Assembly (NCBI RefSeq): GCF_902806445.1
Contig: NZ_LR760298.1
Coordinates: 992,001-1,056,000, forward strand
Direction: 5' to 3'
Source: Listeria sp. PSOL-1
Lineage (GTDB): Bacteria; Bacillota; Bacilli; Lactobacillales; Listeriaceae
Length of the DNA: 64,000 bases
A program made the position numbers and the translations under genes. Every line of letters begins with the position of its first letter. The stretch's first letter is position 1. Shown here in pieces: positions 55,090 through 64,000 of this stretch. A model generated the notes under the pieces. That model saw nothing but the letters and a program-made list of their open reading frames with translations, did no database searches and was not told the DNA's origin.

Positions 55090-56025
55090 CTACATATTCA
55101 TGTTCATGATGCTAAAGATGCTAACCAAGCTAAAGATAAGCCAGTGAGGTTGATCTGTAGATGTTTTGGCAACGGCTTTTTCTTTACTATTTTCAAGAAA
55201 AGACAATTGCCCTGTCTCTTTTTCACTAATCCATCCAGTTAAATCGTTTGCTTGAATTTTATACCAAATTTGATTTTCTGGGGTAATTTGACATTTTTTG
55301 ATGAGTTTTACTTTATTTGTATGTAATTCTGTAATCTGCTTAGAATTAATAATTCCAGTAGGTTCACTATATACTTTTACCTTTTTATTTTTTTCAAACG
55401 TTGCTATGCCAGAAACAGCTGCTTCATTGATTTTTTTACTTTCCAGTTCATGGTCATATTTTGTTAGATTGAAATTTTTGATTAAGTAAATAATTTTTTC
55501 CTTATATTTTGGATCAGAAGAATAGCCAGTATCCCCTAGAGCACTTGCAGCTGAAATATAATCACTTTGATTGATTACGCCATTATAAAGATTAGGATTC
55601 CAACTTGTGCCTTGTGTAAACAATAATGCGTGATCAAAAATAGAGTCATACCAACTTGGATAAGCTCTAAAATCTGCTTTGATTTCCACCCAATCAGAAT
55701 CAATACATTCTTTTGTCGACATGTTAATCGAACGTCCGCGATAAGCACCTTTTATTCCAAATAAATTTTTTCCTTTTTGAGCTAGTTCGCTTTTCCCCCA
55801 ATTGGACTCTAAGATTGCTTGAGAGATTGTGATGCTTGCTAAAATGCCATACTCTTTTTGCAGTTTGATTGCATGAGGTGCAATTTCATTAACAAATGCC
55901 ACTTGTTCCCCAGTCATGTTTTGTTGTTGCTCAGCGGCCTGAATATGAGACGGCCAAGAAAAAAACGTCAATGATATCCCGAAAAGTGATATTTTAAATA
56001 AATACTTTTTCGCAAATTGTAACAT
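55090..56025 (-). CDS. Secreted N-acetylglucosaminidase (GH73) with SH3 domain and C-terminal helix
   Basis: 311 aa. Signal peptide (about 1-30, SHIQAA), GH73 domain (about 40-195) with catalytic Glu in SQAILESNWGKSELA and KNLFGIKG, an SH3-like domain (about 212-280), then a short C-terminal hydrophobic stretch (PHWLIFSLVSIFSIMN) that may anchor it. It lies downstream of a second GH73 gene on the same strand; Listeria carries an autolysin pair at this place. Confidence 0.85.
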   Translation of the reverse strand: MLQFAKKYLFKISLFGISLTFFSWPSHIQAAEQQQNMTGEQVAFVNEIAPHAIKLQKEYGILASITISQAILESNWGKSELAQKGKNLFGIKGAYRGRSINMSTKECIDSDWVEIKADFRAYPSWYDSIFDHALLFTQGTSWNPNLYNGVINQSDYISAASALGDTGYSSDPKYKEKIIYLIKNFNLTKYDHELESKKINEAAVSGIATFEKNKKVKVYSEPTGIINSKQITELHTNKVKLIKKCQITPENQIWYKIQANDLTGWISEKETGQLSFLENSKEKAVAKTSTDQPHWLIFSLVSIFSIMNMNM

Positions 56026-56179
56026 AATTATTTTTGCCCCTCCCTTTTTTGCGGCCCTTTCATTCTAACAAAACTTCTCTGCAATCTATATTTCTTTTTG
56101 GTAACAAATATTTCAAATAATAGTAAATATAAGGATTTCCCAAGCTTTTTTTGGCTGAAAAAATTTTTAGTTCCATATT

Positions 56180-56241
56180 AAAAAACTAGCAAATTAGGTC
56201 TTTTGACTCACAAATAAGACAGCTATTTTGCTAGTTTTTTT
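56180..56241 (-). terminator. Terminator of the membrane-anchored GH73 gene
   Basis: AAAAAACTAGCAAAT pairs with ATTTTGCTAGTTTTTT, with an inner GTCTT/AAGAC stem, directly after the stop at 56243. Confidence 0.8.
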
Positions 56242-56242
56242 A

Positions 56243-57106
56243 TTATTTTTTAGTGATTTGTCCACTTTTAACCCAGCCAACAACTTTATCATCGACAGCA
56301 AATTGGTACCACAATCCATTGCTTGTTTTTGCCTCGCGAACAAGTTGTAATTTATCACGGCGATAGAAGGTTATTTTTTCTACTTTTTGCGCTCCTACTA
56401 ATCCATAGGGAACACTCCATACCGTAGCATCGGCATCTTTGTTTACTTTAGCATATTCTGAAATTTTTTTGGTTGATAAAAGTTGGTCAGAAATCTTATC
56501 ATAAATACTTAGTTGATAGCGCTCAACGATGTCAACTAATTTTAATGCGTAGTCAGGATCCGTTGCATAACCAGCACTTTGTAGCGCTTTGGCGGCTAAT
56601 TTATAATCTGTTGCCTGAATAACAGGATGGTATTTGGTTTTATTCCACGACGTACCGTTTACAAATAAATTAGCATGCTCATCTAAAGACTCGTTCCAAT
56701 CACGATATTTGCGAAAATTAGCCTTGATTTCAATCCATTTACCGTCTGTATATTCTTTTGTTTTTAAATTGATCGTTGGCAAATTTTCTTTCCCTTTCAC
56801 ACCAAATAAGTTATTGGCGGTTCTGGAAAGTTCACTTTCACCCCAATTTGATTCTAAAATTGCTTGAGCCAATGTAATACTTGTTAAAATGTTCGTTTTT
56901 TGTTGTATTTCTTGTGCATGTTTGGACAGTTTGTTGATAAAAGCTTGTTGTTTTGTCTTATAAGCTGGTTCTGGAGCGGTTATATCGAGGTAAACCTCAC
57001 GAATAAAAGAAGCAAGAACACCAATAAAGATGATTAAAATCACTATGCCAGAGATTGTCAGCAGTCTTTTCTGCTTTTTTTTCTTTGTTAATTTTTTGTA
57101 TTTCAA
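56243..57106 (-). CDS. Membrane-anchored N-acetylglucosaminidase (GH73)
   Basis: 287 aa. A strongly basic N-terminus (MKYKKLTKKKKQKR) and one helix (about 16-38) act as an uncleaved anchor. GH73 domain follows (about 55-205) with catalytic Glu in AQAILESNWGESELS and NNLFGVKG, GYATDPDYALKL, then an SH3-like domain (about 220-285). Start is probably a TTG with a weak AAAGG site, so the N-terminus is uncertain. Peptidoglycan remodelling close to the membrane is expected. Confidence 0.85.
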   Translation of the reverse strand: MKYKKLTKKKKQKRLLTISGIVILIIFIGVLASFIREVYLDITAPEPAYKTKQQAFINKLSKHAQEIQQKTNILTSITLAQAILESNWGESELSRTANNLFGVKGKENLPTINLKTKEYTDGKWIEIKANFRKYRDWNESLDEHANLFVNGTSWNKTKYHPVIQATDYKLAAKALQSAGYATDPDYALKLVDIVERYQLSIYDKISDQLLSTKKISEYAKVNKDADATVWSVPYGLVGAQKVEKITFYRRDKLQLVREAKTSNGLWYQFAVDDKVVGWVKSGQITKK

Positions 57107-57236
57107 ATCAAAGGCCTGCCTTTCTCATAGACTTATTACAAGCATACGCTAAATTTCTTTATTTCGCAATTGTCCCTGTTAACTTTTAAACGGTCTTTAA
57201 AAAACGAGAATAGTCTTTCTTTTTTAGAATGGCTGT

Positions 57237-57707
57237 TTATTTTAATTTAAGTTTGCGCTTTGTTTTCCTTGAAGAAATGAGATTTTTAGCCATTAAAAAA
57301 ATAATATTTCCAATTGTAATCCCACAAGCTAACGCAACAGCTGAAGCAATGACATCAAAAAAACGTGCAGAGGCTGTAGCGCTATTACCCATAAATAAAG
57401 CCTTAAAGACCTCATAAAAAGTAATTCCTGGTACAACTGGAACAAGTCCAGGAATGAAAAAGACGATAGAAGGGTATTTTTTCCAGTAGCTATAAATATA
57501 ACTTAAAATACTTAAAATAAGGGAACAACAAAAGCTCGTAATAAAAATGCCATAACCCGCTTCATTAAGTAAAAAGAAGCCAAGCCAACCAGAAGCTCCA
57601 ACCACTCCTCCAGTAATAACGGTCTCTTTTGGAACACGACATAGCATTCCAAAAGAAATCGAAGCAATGAAGCTAAAAATAAAATGATAAATAATAATAA
57701 GCATCAT
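57237..57707 (-). CDS. ThrE-type exporter small subunit (DUF3815/ThrE_2)
   Basis: 156 aa, four to five helices, with the family segments GASGWLGFFLL, FFIPGLVPVVPG and AIASAVALACGITIG-like text near the C-terminus. Together with the preceding gene it forms a split threonine/serine exporter of the ThrE kind. Three consecutive start candidates (GTG, ATG, ATG) follow GGGAG; the first ATG is chosen. About nine bases separate the two genes. Confidence 0.8.
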   Translation of the reverse strand: MMLIIIYHFIFSFIASISFGMLCRVPKETVITGGVVGASGWLGFFLLNEAGYGIFITSFCCSLILSILSYIYSYWKKYPSIVFFIPGLVPVVPGITFYEVFKALFMGNSATASARFFDVIASAVALACGITIGNIIFLMAKNLISSRKTKRKLKLK

Positions 57708-57716
57708 CACATCTCC

Positions 57717-58475
57717 CTAATTAAAGATAATAAAAACTAAAGCGACACCTAAACCAAGTGCTGCTGCAATAAACAAACTCTCAACCAAGCGGATAATCCC
57801 TGAAATATACTGCCTACTCATCAAATCTCGAATTGAATTTGTAATCCCGATTCCTGGAACAAGTGGAACAACTGTGCCAATCATCGTCATATTGATATTT
57901 GCTCCAACAAAATGAAAGACTAAAAAACCGACCAAACCGCTTAAAAAAGTTGAAATAAACTCGAAAATAAATGGATAGTCCGCTTTTTCGGTTAATTTTT
58001 GAAATAGCCAATACGCTACTACTCCAGCAATGATACTACTTGGTAAATCAACAAATTTTCCGCCAAAAATAAGAACAACCGAACCGCTCAATAAAGCAGT
58101 AAACAAAAGCCGCTTAGACAATTGATCCTGCTTTTTGTTAGAATCAAGTTCTCCTAATAACCGTGCGAGTTCAGAGAAAGTAATTTTATCATCATGATAA
58201 TCGCGAGAAACTTGGTTGACAAACACAATCGTTTCCAAATTATAGCCACGTTCATCAATTCTTAAAAAACTACTTTCTTCAAGGTTAGTCTTTACAAATA
58301 CACCGGAGAGCGTCACATAAGTATAATAACTCTTTGTACATTCATTTCCCAAGCTTTTCCGGATAATTCGTTCCATTGTATCTTCTACGCGTGAAATTTC
58401 AGCGCCGCTTTCAAGAAGTAATTTTCCTGTTAGTAGTGCTGTTTGGATGATAAACGCATGGTTTGTTTTCTCCAT
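57717..58475 (-). CDS. ThrE-type exporter large subunit (DUF1212)
   Basis: 252 aa. An N-terminal cytoplasmic domain (about 1-115) with LLESGAEISRVEDTMERI and YYTYVTLSGVF, then five helices with VVPLVPGIGITNSIRDLM. This is the N-terminal part of ThrE proteins, which export threonine and serine; here it is a separate gene. The ATG at 58475 is preferred, because AAGAGG lies six bases before it and abuts the earlier ATG. Confidence 0.82.
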   Translation of the reverse strand: MEKTNHAFIIQTALLTGKLLLESGAEISRVEDTMERIIRKSLGNECTKSYYTYVTLSGVFVKTNLEESSFLRIDERGYNLETIVFVNQVSRDYHDDKITFSELARLLGELDSNKKQDQLSKRLLFTALLSGSVVLIFGGKFVDLPSSIIAGVVAYWLFQKLTEKADYPFIFEFISTFLSGLVGFLVFHFVGANINMTMIGTVVPLVPGIGITNSIRDLMSRQYISGIIRLVESLFIAAALGLGVALVFIIFN

Positions 58476-58496
58476 AGCCATCCTCTTTTCTATCGT

Positions 58497-59507
58497 TTAT
58501 TTGCTAAATTTTTGGGCTGCTTTTTTTAAAGTATAAAAATAACTTGCTAATTTGAATTGAACCTTTCGATTAGCCATTAAAGCGTGATACATCTTTCTTT
58601 TAGCTTTTGGTAGCATTTTTAAATTTTCAGGTTGGATGTAAGCATTGATATAGGATACAACGAGCGATCGTATTATCGCTTGCTCTTTTTGCGGTGCTAA
58701 AAATAACCATTCAATCATTGAAAACAAGTCAATCATTAAGTATTTATATTCTTTCGCTTTGACTAGTTCAACTGGGACGTTTTGCTCCTTAAAAATTGCA
58801 TCCACTATTTGCATTGCTTCTAGTCGGTCACGTACCATTTTCAAATTATTTTTTTGCTGCGTAATCGATTTATTCCCACTTGGACGTACACGCCAAAAAT
58901 AACCGACATCACAAATGACATTCACATGACGTGCATAAACATAGGCAACCATTGTCACGGCGATGTCTTCATAGGTTTTGCCTACTGGAAAGGCCAGTTT
59001 ATGTTCAAGCCAAAACGTATGCCGATAAATTTTATTCCAAGCAGTGGTATCGTACAAAAGCTCTTTAGTCAAAAAGAGCGTTGTATCTTCTTTGTTCGCC
59101 TTCATAAAGCGTTCATGCAAGACAGATGGATAAACACGGTCGCTAGCTAAACGCGCCACTCCGATCGTAACGATATCTGGATTCTCAGCGGACGCATTTT
59201 TCATCATCTTTTGATACATATCAACTGCGACTACATCGTCGCTATCAACAAATGTAATGTAATCGCCACTTGCTTCTTCTACCCCGCGATTTCTAGCTGC
59301 TGAAAGACCCATATTTTCCTGGTGGATCACATGTATTTGTGGGTACGTTTGTTTTAATTGGTCAAGAAGCCCCTTAGTCTGATCAGTCGAGCCATCATTA
59401 ATAATAATGATTTCCTTATGTGGGTATTTTTCTTGCAGAATGGATTCAATACACGGGGTAATGAATGCTTCTACATTATACGCTGGTATAATGATACTTA
59501 ATTTCAT
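58497..59507 (-). CDS. Family 2 glycosyltransferase
   Basis: 336 aa. GT-A fold N-terminus MKLSIIIPAYNVEAFI, IIINDGSTDQT, GLSAARNRGVEEASGDYITFVDSDD with the metal-binding D-x-D. The C-terminal third is basic and amphipathic, suggesting membrane association. It follows a similar gene by 12 bases. Probably adds sugars to a wall or lipid-linked polymer; the acceptor cannot be inferred. Confidence 0.85.
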   Translation of the reverse strand: MKLSIIIPAYNVEAFITPCIESILQEKYPHKEIIIINDGSTDQTKGLLDQLKQTYPQIHVIHQENMGLSAARNRGVEEASGDYITFVDSDDVVAVDMYQKMMKNASAENPDIVTIGVARLASDRVYPSVLHERFMKANKEDTTLFLTKELLYDTTAWNKIYRHTFWLEHKLAFPVGKTYEDIAVTMVAYVYARHVNVICDVGYFWRVRPSGNKSITQQKNNLKMVRDRLEAMQIVDAIFKEQNVPVELVKAKEYKYLMIDLFSMIEWLFLAPQKEQAIIRSLVVSYINAYIQPENLKMLPKAKRKMYHALMANRKVQFKLASYFYTLKKAAQKFSK

Positions 59508-59519
59508 ATTGCCCTCCTT

Positions 59520-60503
59520 TTAAAAGCCCGTTTGCTTGCGTCTTAATTCAAATGGATACTTCCAGATTAAGTTTCCAAGCGTAATTTGGCCAGCTAAATA
59601 AGAGCGTACAGCCCATTTTTTAAGTTGATTTGTTAAGCCTGTACCAGGATTATACCCGTTTTTACGCCAATTTGGGAAAGCTTGGTACATGGCTTGACGG
59701 ATTTCTTTTAGTCGTTTCTTTTGGTCTGATTTTGGTTTTAAAAAGATCATTTTTCTTAAAATGGTTCGATAAATGAGATGCTCCATATAAAGGTATTCTA
59801 TGTCACGTTTATTTTCTTCATATAAATCTAATTTTTCAAGTTCATTTGTCATATTTTCAAGCATCGGAATGACATCAAGTAAATGGGCATTATCCGTTAT
59901 ATTTGACTGTGAATCAGCGCGATCAACAATGTAATAATAAAGGGCATCGTCAATTTGCACAGGATTTTTTGCACGTAGGACCGTTACGGGAACAATACCT
60001 AAGTCTTCATACCAATAACCAACTGGAAAACGTAATTCCCGCCATAAGTCACGGTGATAAAATTTATTCCACGGGACACTACCTGCATCCATTAATTTAT
60101 AACCACTATGTCTTGGAATATATAACTTATCTCCATTTTGATTTACATTATAAGAAGTAAATATCACAAGATCGGCTTGCGTTTTTTCTACTTGTTCAAG
60201 GCACGTGGCAACGAGATCTTTAGAAATATAATCGTCACTATCTACCATCATTACATATTCGCCAGTTGCTATATCAAGCCCATGATTTCTAGCGCTCGCT
60301 TGCCCCTTGTTCTCTTGCTCAATCAACTTAATTCTAGGATCTTGATGTTTTTTTATTAATTGTACTGAATCATCCGTTGAACCATCATTAATAACAATAA
60401 TTTCCAAATGTGGATAACTCTGCTTTTCAATCGAATCAAGACAGCGTTCTAAGTATGCTGCTGTATTAAAAACCGGGACAATAACACTTACTAAAGCATT
60501 CAT
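59520..60503 (-). CDS. Family 2 glycosyltransferase
   Basis: 327 aa. SVIVPVFNTAAYLERCLDSI, IVINDGSTDDS, GQASARNHGLDIATGEYVMMVDSDDYI with D-x-D. C-terminal basic region. About 35% alike by eye to the next gene, so a tandem duplication that has diverged. First gene of the pair; AGGAGATTTATT precedes the ATG. Confidence 0.85.
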   Translation of the reverse strand: MNALVSVIVPVFNTAAYLERCLDSIEKQSYPHLEIIVINDGSTDDSVQLIKKHQDPRIKLIEQENKGQASARNHGLDIATGEYVMMVDSDDYISKDLVATCLEQVEKTQADLVIFTSYNVNQNGDKLYIPRHSGYKLMDAGSVPWNKFYHRDLWRELRFPVGYWYEDLGIVPVTVLRAKNPVQIDDALYYYIVDRADSQSNITDNAHLLDVIPMLENMTNELEKLDLYEENKRDIEYLYMEHLIYRTILRKMIFLKPKSDQKKRLKEIRQAMYQAFPNWRKNGYNPGTGLTNQLKKWAVRSYLAGQITLGNLIWKYPFELRRKQTGF

Positions 60504-60676
60504 AATAAATCTCCTTTAATTAACTTCTTCTTTAGCATACCTTGCTCTCTATTGTTTTGTCCAATTTTCTTACGCTATAGATTGAAATAGCTATCCTCGC
60601 ACAAGATTTGCTAAGGTGAGATAAGTTCATCATCACCTATTTGTGATATAATGAGCATATAAAAGGAGGTTTATGT

Positions 60677-61480
60677 ATGGAATGGCAAAATTATTCATCC
60701 TTAAATAAAAGAATCAATTATTTGCTAGCGCTTGACCGGGAAATTGTTGGGATCTATTTTTTACATCATAAGGAAGATTTTGAACGATTCGATGCCCCCC
60801 AGCCAAAAAAGCAAGCTACCTATTGCCGATTTGTTCAAAAAGCAACCGCTGGGGAACCTTTTAAAATTGACGCTAATAATCTCGCTTGTAAAGCAGCAGC
60901 GATTTCGCTAGGCTTGATTGATGAAATGGATAAACAGACGGATATCGAACGTTATGTTCATATGGATGTTTATCAAAATTTGGCGGTTAGTAAACAAGTA
61001 TTAGATGAGATGGTTGGTTGCCAAAAAAAGAACGCTGGTATTGGTATATTGCCGATTAGCTATTGGAAAAAAGACCCTAACATCGTTCTTGTGATAACGA
61101 ATCCGCATAATGCCATGCGCATGGTGCAAGGAAACGTTTACCATAACGGCCAACTTACCAACATTAAAATGGCTGGCATGCAAGGAATTTGTCAAGAAAC
61201 CACTTCTTTTCCTTATGAAAGTGGTCAAATGAATATTTCACTCATGTGTTCTGGAACACGTCATGTAGCAAGATGGAAAGATACTGAACTATCTGTTGGG
61301 TTTCCGTTCTCCATATTTATTCAAGTGGTTTGTGGACTTGAGAAAACCATGAATTCAATGGAACTTATTGAGAAAAAACGAACGATTATTGAGCGATTAG
61401 AGGAAGGAAATGACTTTGATTTTTATGATGTCCGAAAAAAAGAAAATTATTTTCGAGGCGTGTATCGAAAGGATGTTTAA
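60677..61480 (+). CDS. DUF169 family protein
   Basis: 267 aa. The pattern REIVGIYFL, CRFVQKATAGEPFKIDANNLACKAAAISLGL and FPFSIFIQVVCGLEKTMNSMELIEKKR fits DUF169 (COG2043), uncharacterised proteins with conserved Cys residues and possible metal or cofactor binding. TATAAT at about 60646 and AAAGGAGG before the ATG give good expression signals. Tail to tail with a decayed gene. Confidence 0.78.
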   Translation: MEWQNYSSLNKRINYLLALDREIVGIYFLHHKEDFERFDAPQPKKQATYCRFVQKATAGEPFKIDANNLACKAAAISLGLIDEMDKQTDIERYVHMDVYQNLAVSKQVLDEMVGCQKKNAGIGILPISYWKKDPNIVLVITNPHNAMRMVQGNVYHNGQLTNIKMAGMQGICQETTSFPYESGQMNISLMCSGTRHVARWKDTELSVGFPFSIFIQVVCGLEKTMNSMELIEKKRTIIERLEEGNDFDFYDVRKKENYFRGVYRKDV

Positions 61481-61490
61481 GAAGAATAAA

Positions 61491-61536
61491 TTCATGGGTA
61501 TAGGGTAATATTGGTTTTGTGTCCTATACTCATGAA
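61491..61536. terminator. Hairpin between convergent genes
   Basis: TTCATGGGTATAGG and CCTATACTCATGAA pair with one bulge. It follows the DUF169 gene and overlaps the end of the broken small gene on the other strand. Confidence 0.6.
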
Positions 61537-61802
61537 AAATAAAAATTATCCGTTTGAAAATCTGTAATATTTTTAACTTTTTTATCTCTCTTTAATTCTT
61601 TAGAGATCAATTCTTGTTCGCTAGCACAGTTACTCGTTCCCATCAATGAATCGTAAAGGGCTTCTTTATAAGAATTTGTTTGCTTTTGATAGTAAAACTA
61701 GTCAGATAATCGATTTAAGCGTTGATCTAATGAAAAATTGGACTTTTTTACCGATGTTCCTATTATTGTATTTTTGTTAATTAAAATAAGAACCTGAAGC
61801 AT
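61530..61802 (-). pseudogene. Small gene interrupted by an in-frame amber codon
   Basis: Starting at an ATG 14 bases after the stop of the next upstream gene, the frame reads MLQVLILINKNTIIG... SLDQRLNRLSD, meets TAG at 61698-61700, and continues open for 55 more codons (FYYQKQTNSYKEALYDSLMG... ISKELKRDKKVKN) to a TGA. Residue composition on both sides looks coding, so a single nonsense change has probably split a gene of about 90 codons. No family recognised; the ribosome binding site is weak. Confidence 0.45.
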
Positions 61803-61815
61803 AATGTTCAAGCAC

Positions 61816-62583
61816 TTATTTTATAACATATTCAATCCCAATAGGTTCAGTAATATCGGCTTGCGTCTTCTCATTAAAAAAGAACATCGCATTTTTCATT
61901 ACATTAAAATCATAGCGTAAATTTTTGGGGTAGGCTTTTACCTGATTTGCTTTTGTAAAAAAAGTATCGTCAATGGAAGCACTCTTTTTATTAATACCAA
62001 GTTTTAAAGTGACAGAAGCTTCTTCAGCCAGTTTATTTGAAAATTGACTAGCAAGTGTTGCTTTAACTGTTGCTTGTTCATTTTTAATGACTAAAGGAAT
62101 TTCTTTGTTCCCTGTTTCAATTTTTCTTGTTCCGCAATTGATTTGGTAACTTGTAACGCCAGCGATTTCTTTTGCTGTTGGATAGCGATATTGACTGTTA
62201 TTAATATAGTCAGATACTTTATCAGCAAATATAACTAAGCGATATCCTTTTGCACCGCTAGTATTTATATTTTCATTCGTTAATTTTTTCAGGTAATTTT
62301 TATTGGTTGTATTAACGATTAAATCGCCATTTTTTGCTACTTCTACTTGTGTTTCATCTGTTGGGAAAGAAAGAGTCGTCCTTTCAGATAATGGGATAGG
62401 TGTTTTGGTTTCTATCCATGCCTTATTACTTGCAATCAGCGTTGTTTTGCTTACTTCAGGTAATACTTCATCAGCTTGAACTCTCCAAAATACAATGAGA
62501 ATTGCAACAGCAAGAAAAATAATTACAAAAAGAATAACAAAGCCTATATGATTGCGTGGGGCTTTCTCCACCGATTTATTCAC
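61816..62583 (-). CDS. Uncharacterised membrane-anchored protein
   Basis: 255 aa. Short basic N-terminus, one membrane helix (about 14-34, IGFVILFVIIFLAVAILIVF), then an extracytoplasmic domain of about 220 residues rich in Thr, Asn and Lys with beta-strand character (ETKTPIPLSERTTLSFPTDETQVEVAKNGDLIVN). No known motifs seen. It is read toward the interrupted small gene and was perhaps its operon partner. Confidence 0.65.
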   Translation of the reverse strand: MNKSVEKAPRNHIGFVILFVIIFLAVAILIVFWRVQADEVLPEVSKTTLIASNKAWIETKTPIPLSERTTLSFPTDETQVEVAKNGDLIVNTTNKNYLKKLTNENINTSGAKGYRLVIFADKVSDYINNSQYRYPTAKEIAGVTSYQINCGTRKIETGNKEIPLVIKNEQATVKATLASQFSNKLAEEASVTLKLGINKKSASIDDTFFTKANQVKAYPKNLRYDFNVMKNAMFFFNEKTQADITEPIGIEYVIK

Positions 62584-62762
62584 CTGCTTTCAAAACTCTT
62601 CAAGCCAATTTATTATAATGCCAAACAAGAAATAATACAATATCTTTACAAAAAAGACAACTTTTTTACTATATAATGACAGACATTGTCTATTACTTTT
62701 TTACTTTTGGCTTGTTTTAGCTGCGTTTTTTCGATACAATTTGGTTGATACGGGGGTTTGAG

Positions 62763-63365
62763 ATGATGAAAGTTTGTGTTTATTGTGGTTCTAATCCTGG
62801 AAATAGTCCAATTTACCGGGAACAAACAAAGCTTTTAGCTAAGGCTTTAAGTGATAAAAAATGTGATCTCGTTTATGGAGGCGGTAGACTTGGATTAATG
62901 GGGACCATTGCGAATGAAATGCTTTTTTATAAACGTAGTGTAACTGGGGTAATGCCAAGTGGTTTATTTCGTTCGGAGCTTTTACACCATGGTCTGACCG
63001 AGCTTGTTGAGGTGAGTACCATTCCTGAACGTAAATCGGAAATGATGCGTTTAAGTGATGCCTTTATTGCTATGCCAGGTGGTTATGGGACTTTTGAAGA
63101 GATTTCTGAAGTATTAAGTTACGCGCAACTAGGCCTTCATCAAAAACCAATTGCTTTTTTTAATGTCAATGGTTTTTATGATGGCTTTCTAAAATGGATC
63201 AACGCTTGCATTGAAAATGGTTTTATTCCTTCTGGCCAAGACCAACTGTTCATTCTAGAAAGCGATCCAAAGCAGCTTGTTGAAAAGCTTTTTACTTATC
63301 AGCCACCGAAAAAAGTAAATAAATGGCAAGAGCTTGATTCACAAAAAAATGAGTCTGGAGCATAA
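62763..63365 (+). CDS. LOG family protein (putative cytokinin riboside 5'-monophosphate phosphoribohydrolase)
   Basis: 200 aa. Rossmann-like fold with VCVYCGSNPGNSP, DLVYGGGRLGLMG, and the signature PGGYGTFEE preceded by RKSEMMRLSDAFIA. Family members hydrolyse nucleoside monophosphates to base and ribose phosphate; the annotation as lysine decarboxylase is an old error. The ATG at 62763 follows GGGGG; a second ATG follows directly. Confidence 0.88.
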   Translation: MMKVCVYCGSNPGNSPIYREQTKLLAKALSDKKCDLVYGGGRLGLMGTIANEMLFYKRSVTGVMPSGLFRSELLHHGLTELVEVSTIPERKSEMMRLSDAFIAMPGGYGTFEEISEVLSYAQLGLHQKPIAFFNVNGFYDGFLKWINACIENGFIPSGQDQLFILESDPKQLVEKLFTYQPPKKVNKWQELDSQKNESGA

Positions 63366-63369
63366 AAAA

Positions 63370-63585
63370 GCAAGAGTCAGGGAGATAACGCGATTTAGCT
63401 CTATTTTTTAAGAAAATACAATTTAAAAAGCAAAGCATAGATGTTACATGTCGAACACGACAAATCGAGCGAAAGCGTTTGTATTGAAGAAGTCTGCCAG
63501 AAACCGGGGACTGTACGTGAGAACCGGAAGTCAGGCAAACTTCTTCAATGCGAGCGCTTATCGCTGATTTATTTTGTGTATCGTT
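63370..63585. repeat. Long hairpin element, copy E5
   Basis: Central stem ATTGAAGAAGTCTGCCAGA against TCAGGCAAACTTCTTCAAT, with the conserved CGACAAATCGAGCGAAAGCG and CGCTGATTTATTTTGTGT flanks. The apex has lost part of its sequence but keeps CTGTACGTGAGAACCGGAAG. It lies between two convergent genes. Confidence 0.75.
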
Positions 63586-63592
63586 TATTTTT

Positions 63593-64000
63593 CTATACGG
63601 TCGCTGTATCTTCTTTGATCACAGCTAAATCCGAAGCTGGAATAGAACTAATATCTGCAAAAAATTCAATATGTCGGTTTAAATTTGTAAAAGACATTGG
63701 GGTTTCTCCACCAAGTTCTCCGTCAAGATTGATGAGCATTTTTTCAGCGGAAGTCACCATCACTTTTTGCGATTTAACATAGATCACATTGGGTTCCTTA
63801 ATGTGATCACCGCGTAATGCGAGAGTGACTAAGCGAATGAATTCTGGCAAGCCAACTTTCTTAACGATGATGAGAGAAAATTTGCCATCATCAAGTTTAG
63901 CGTCAGGGGCTATTTTTTCAAAGCCGCCAATTGAATTCGTTAGGCCGAGAAGAAAAAACATGGCTTCTCCCTCAAAAATTCCATCATCATATTCTACCTT
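63593..64000 (-). CDS. Diacylglycerol kinase-like protein, C-terminal part
   Basis: 136 codons are visible and the frame stays open to the right edge (KVEYDDGIFEGEAMFFLLG), so the N-terminal catalytic part is outside the window. FFLLGLTNSIGGFEKIAPDAKLDDGKFSL and LINLDGELGGETPMSF are typical of the C-terminal domain of the DgkB/YegS lipid kinase family, where DGK and DGE residues bind the metal. It probably recycles diacylglycerol from lipoteichoic acid synthesis. Confidence 0.85.
   Translation of the reverse strand, partial: KVEYDDGIFEGEAMFFLLGLTNSIGGFEKIAPDAKLDDGKFSLIIVKKVGLPEFIRLVTLALRGDHIKEPNVIYVKSQKVMVTSAEKMLINLDGELGGETPMSFTNLNRHIEFFADISSIPASDLAVIKEDTATV

Noticed and set aside
63441..63782. 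Plus-strand 113-residue frame
   Set aside because: It runs through hairpin element E5 and antisense to the diacylglycerol kinase-like gene; similar frames appear in other copies of the element because of the shared sequence.

Overview
The window reads as a low-GC Gram-positive chromosome of the Listeria type. Diagnostic gene orders are: three tandem type I signal peptidases between clpX and rbgA; a trehalose PTS operon near proBA; racE-rph-rdgB-ysnB next to tRNA-Arg; trxA-uvrC-lysC; mutS2-polX-cvpA-zapA; and pheST behind a T-box. Proteins look Listeria-like, but from the sequence alone I cannot name the species. Almost all housekeeping genes lie on the minus strand.

Layout. 1-8 kb: start of rbgA, sipZ/sipY/sipX, clpX, tig, a TPR protein (YsoA type) and proA/proB. 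8-16.5 kb: the trehalose system (treA, treB, treR, with a TreR-type palindrome and a cre-like site), flanked by two nearly identical XRE regulator genes in inverted orientation, plus an MFS transporter and small or eroded genes. 16.5-28.7 kb: an accessory region ending at tRNA-Arg(TCT) beside ysnB. It holds a YitT protein, a chitin-type LPMO, a glucosaminidase, an ABC-2 exporter, a secreted aerolysin-like (ETX/MTX2) pore-forming toxin candidate, a secreted permuted papain-fold protein with a membrane-anchored partner, a type I toxin-antitoxin candidate and a decayed copy of the tRNA 3' half (att scar).

28.8-48.3 kb: core genes for nucleotide hygiene, cell wall, lysine/aspartate, DNA repair and division (ysnB, rdgB, rph, racE, yslB, lysC, uvrC, trxA, mutS2, polX, cvpA, zapA, rnhC, ung), then a MarR-controlled MMPL exporter and a DUF4430 lipoprotein with an ECF-type membrane protein. 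48.4-64 kb: pheST with T-box, an HxlR regulator, TrmH methylase, M42 peptidase, two cell-wall glucosaminidases, a split ThrE-type exporter, two family 2 glycosyltransferases, a DUF169 protein, a LOG-family protein and the end of a diacylglycerol kinase-like gene.

A dispersed family of long hairpin elements sits just downstream of genes at eight or nine places. The stems differ between copies but stay self-complementary within each copy. The strongest candidates for something new are the aerolysin-like toxin cargo at the tRNA-Arg locus, the secreted papain-fold/DUF3139-like cluster with orphan and broken paralogs, the type I toxin-antitoxin pair beside the att scar, and the covarying hairpin family.
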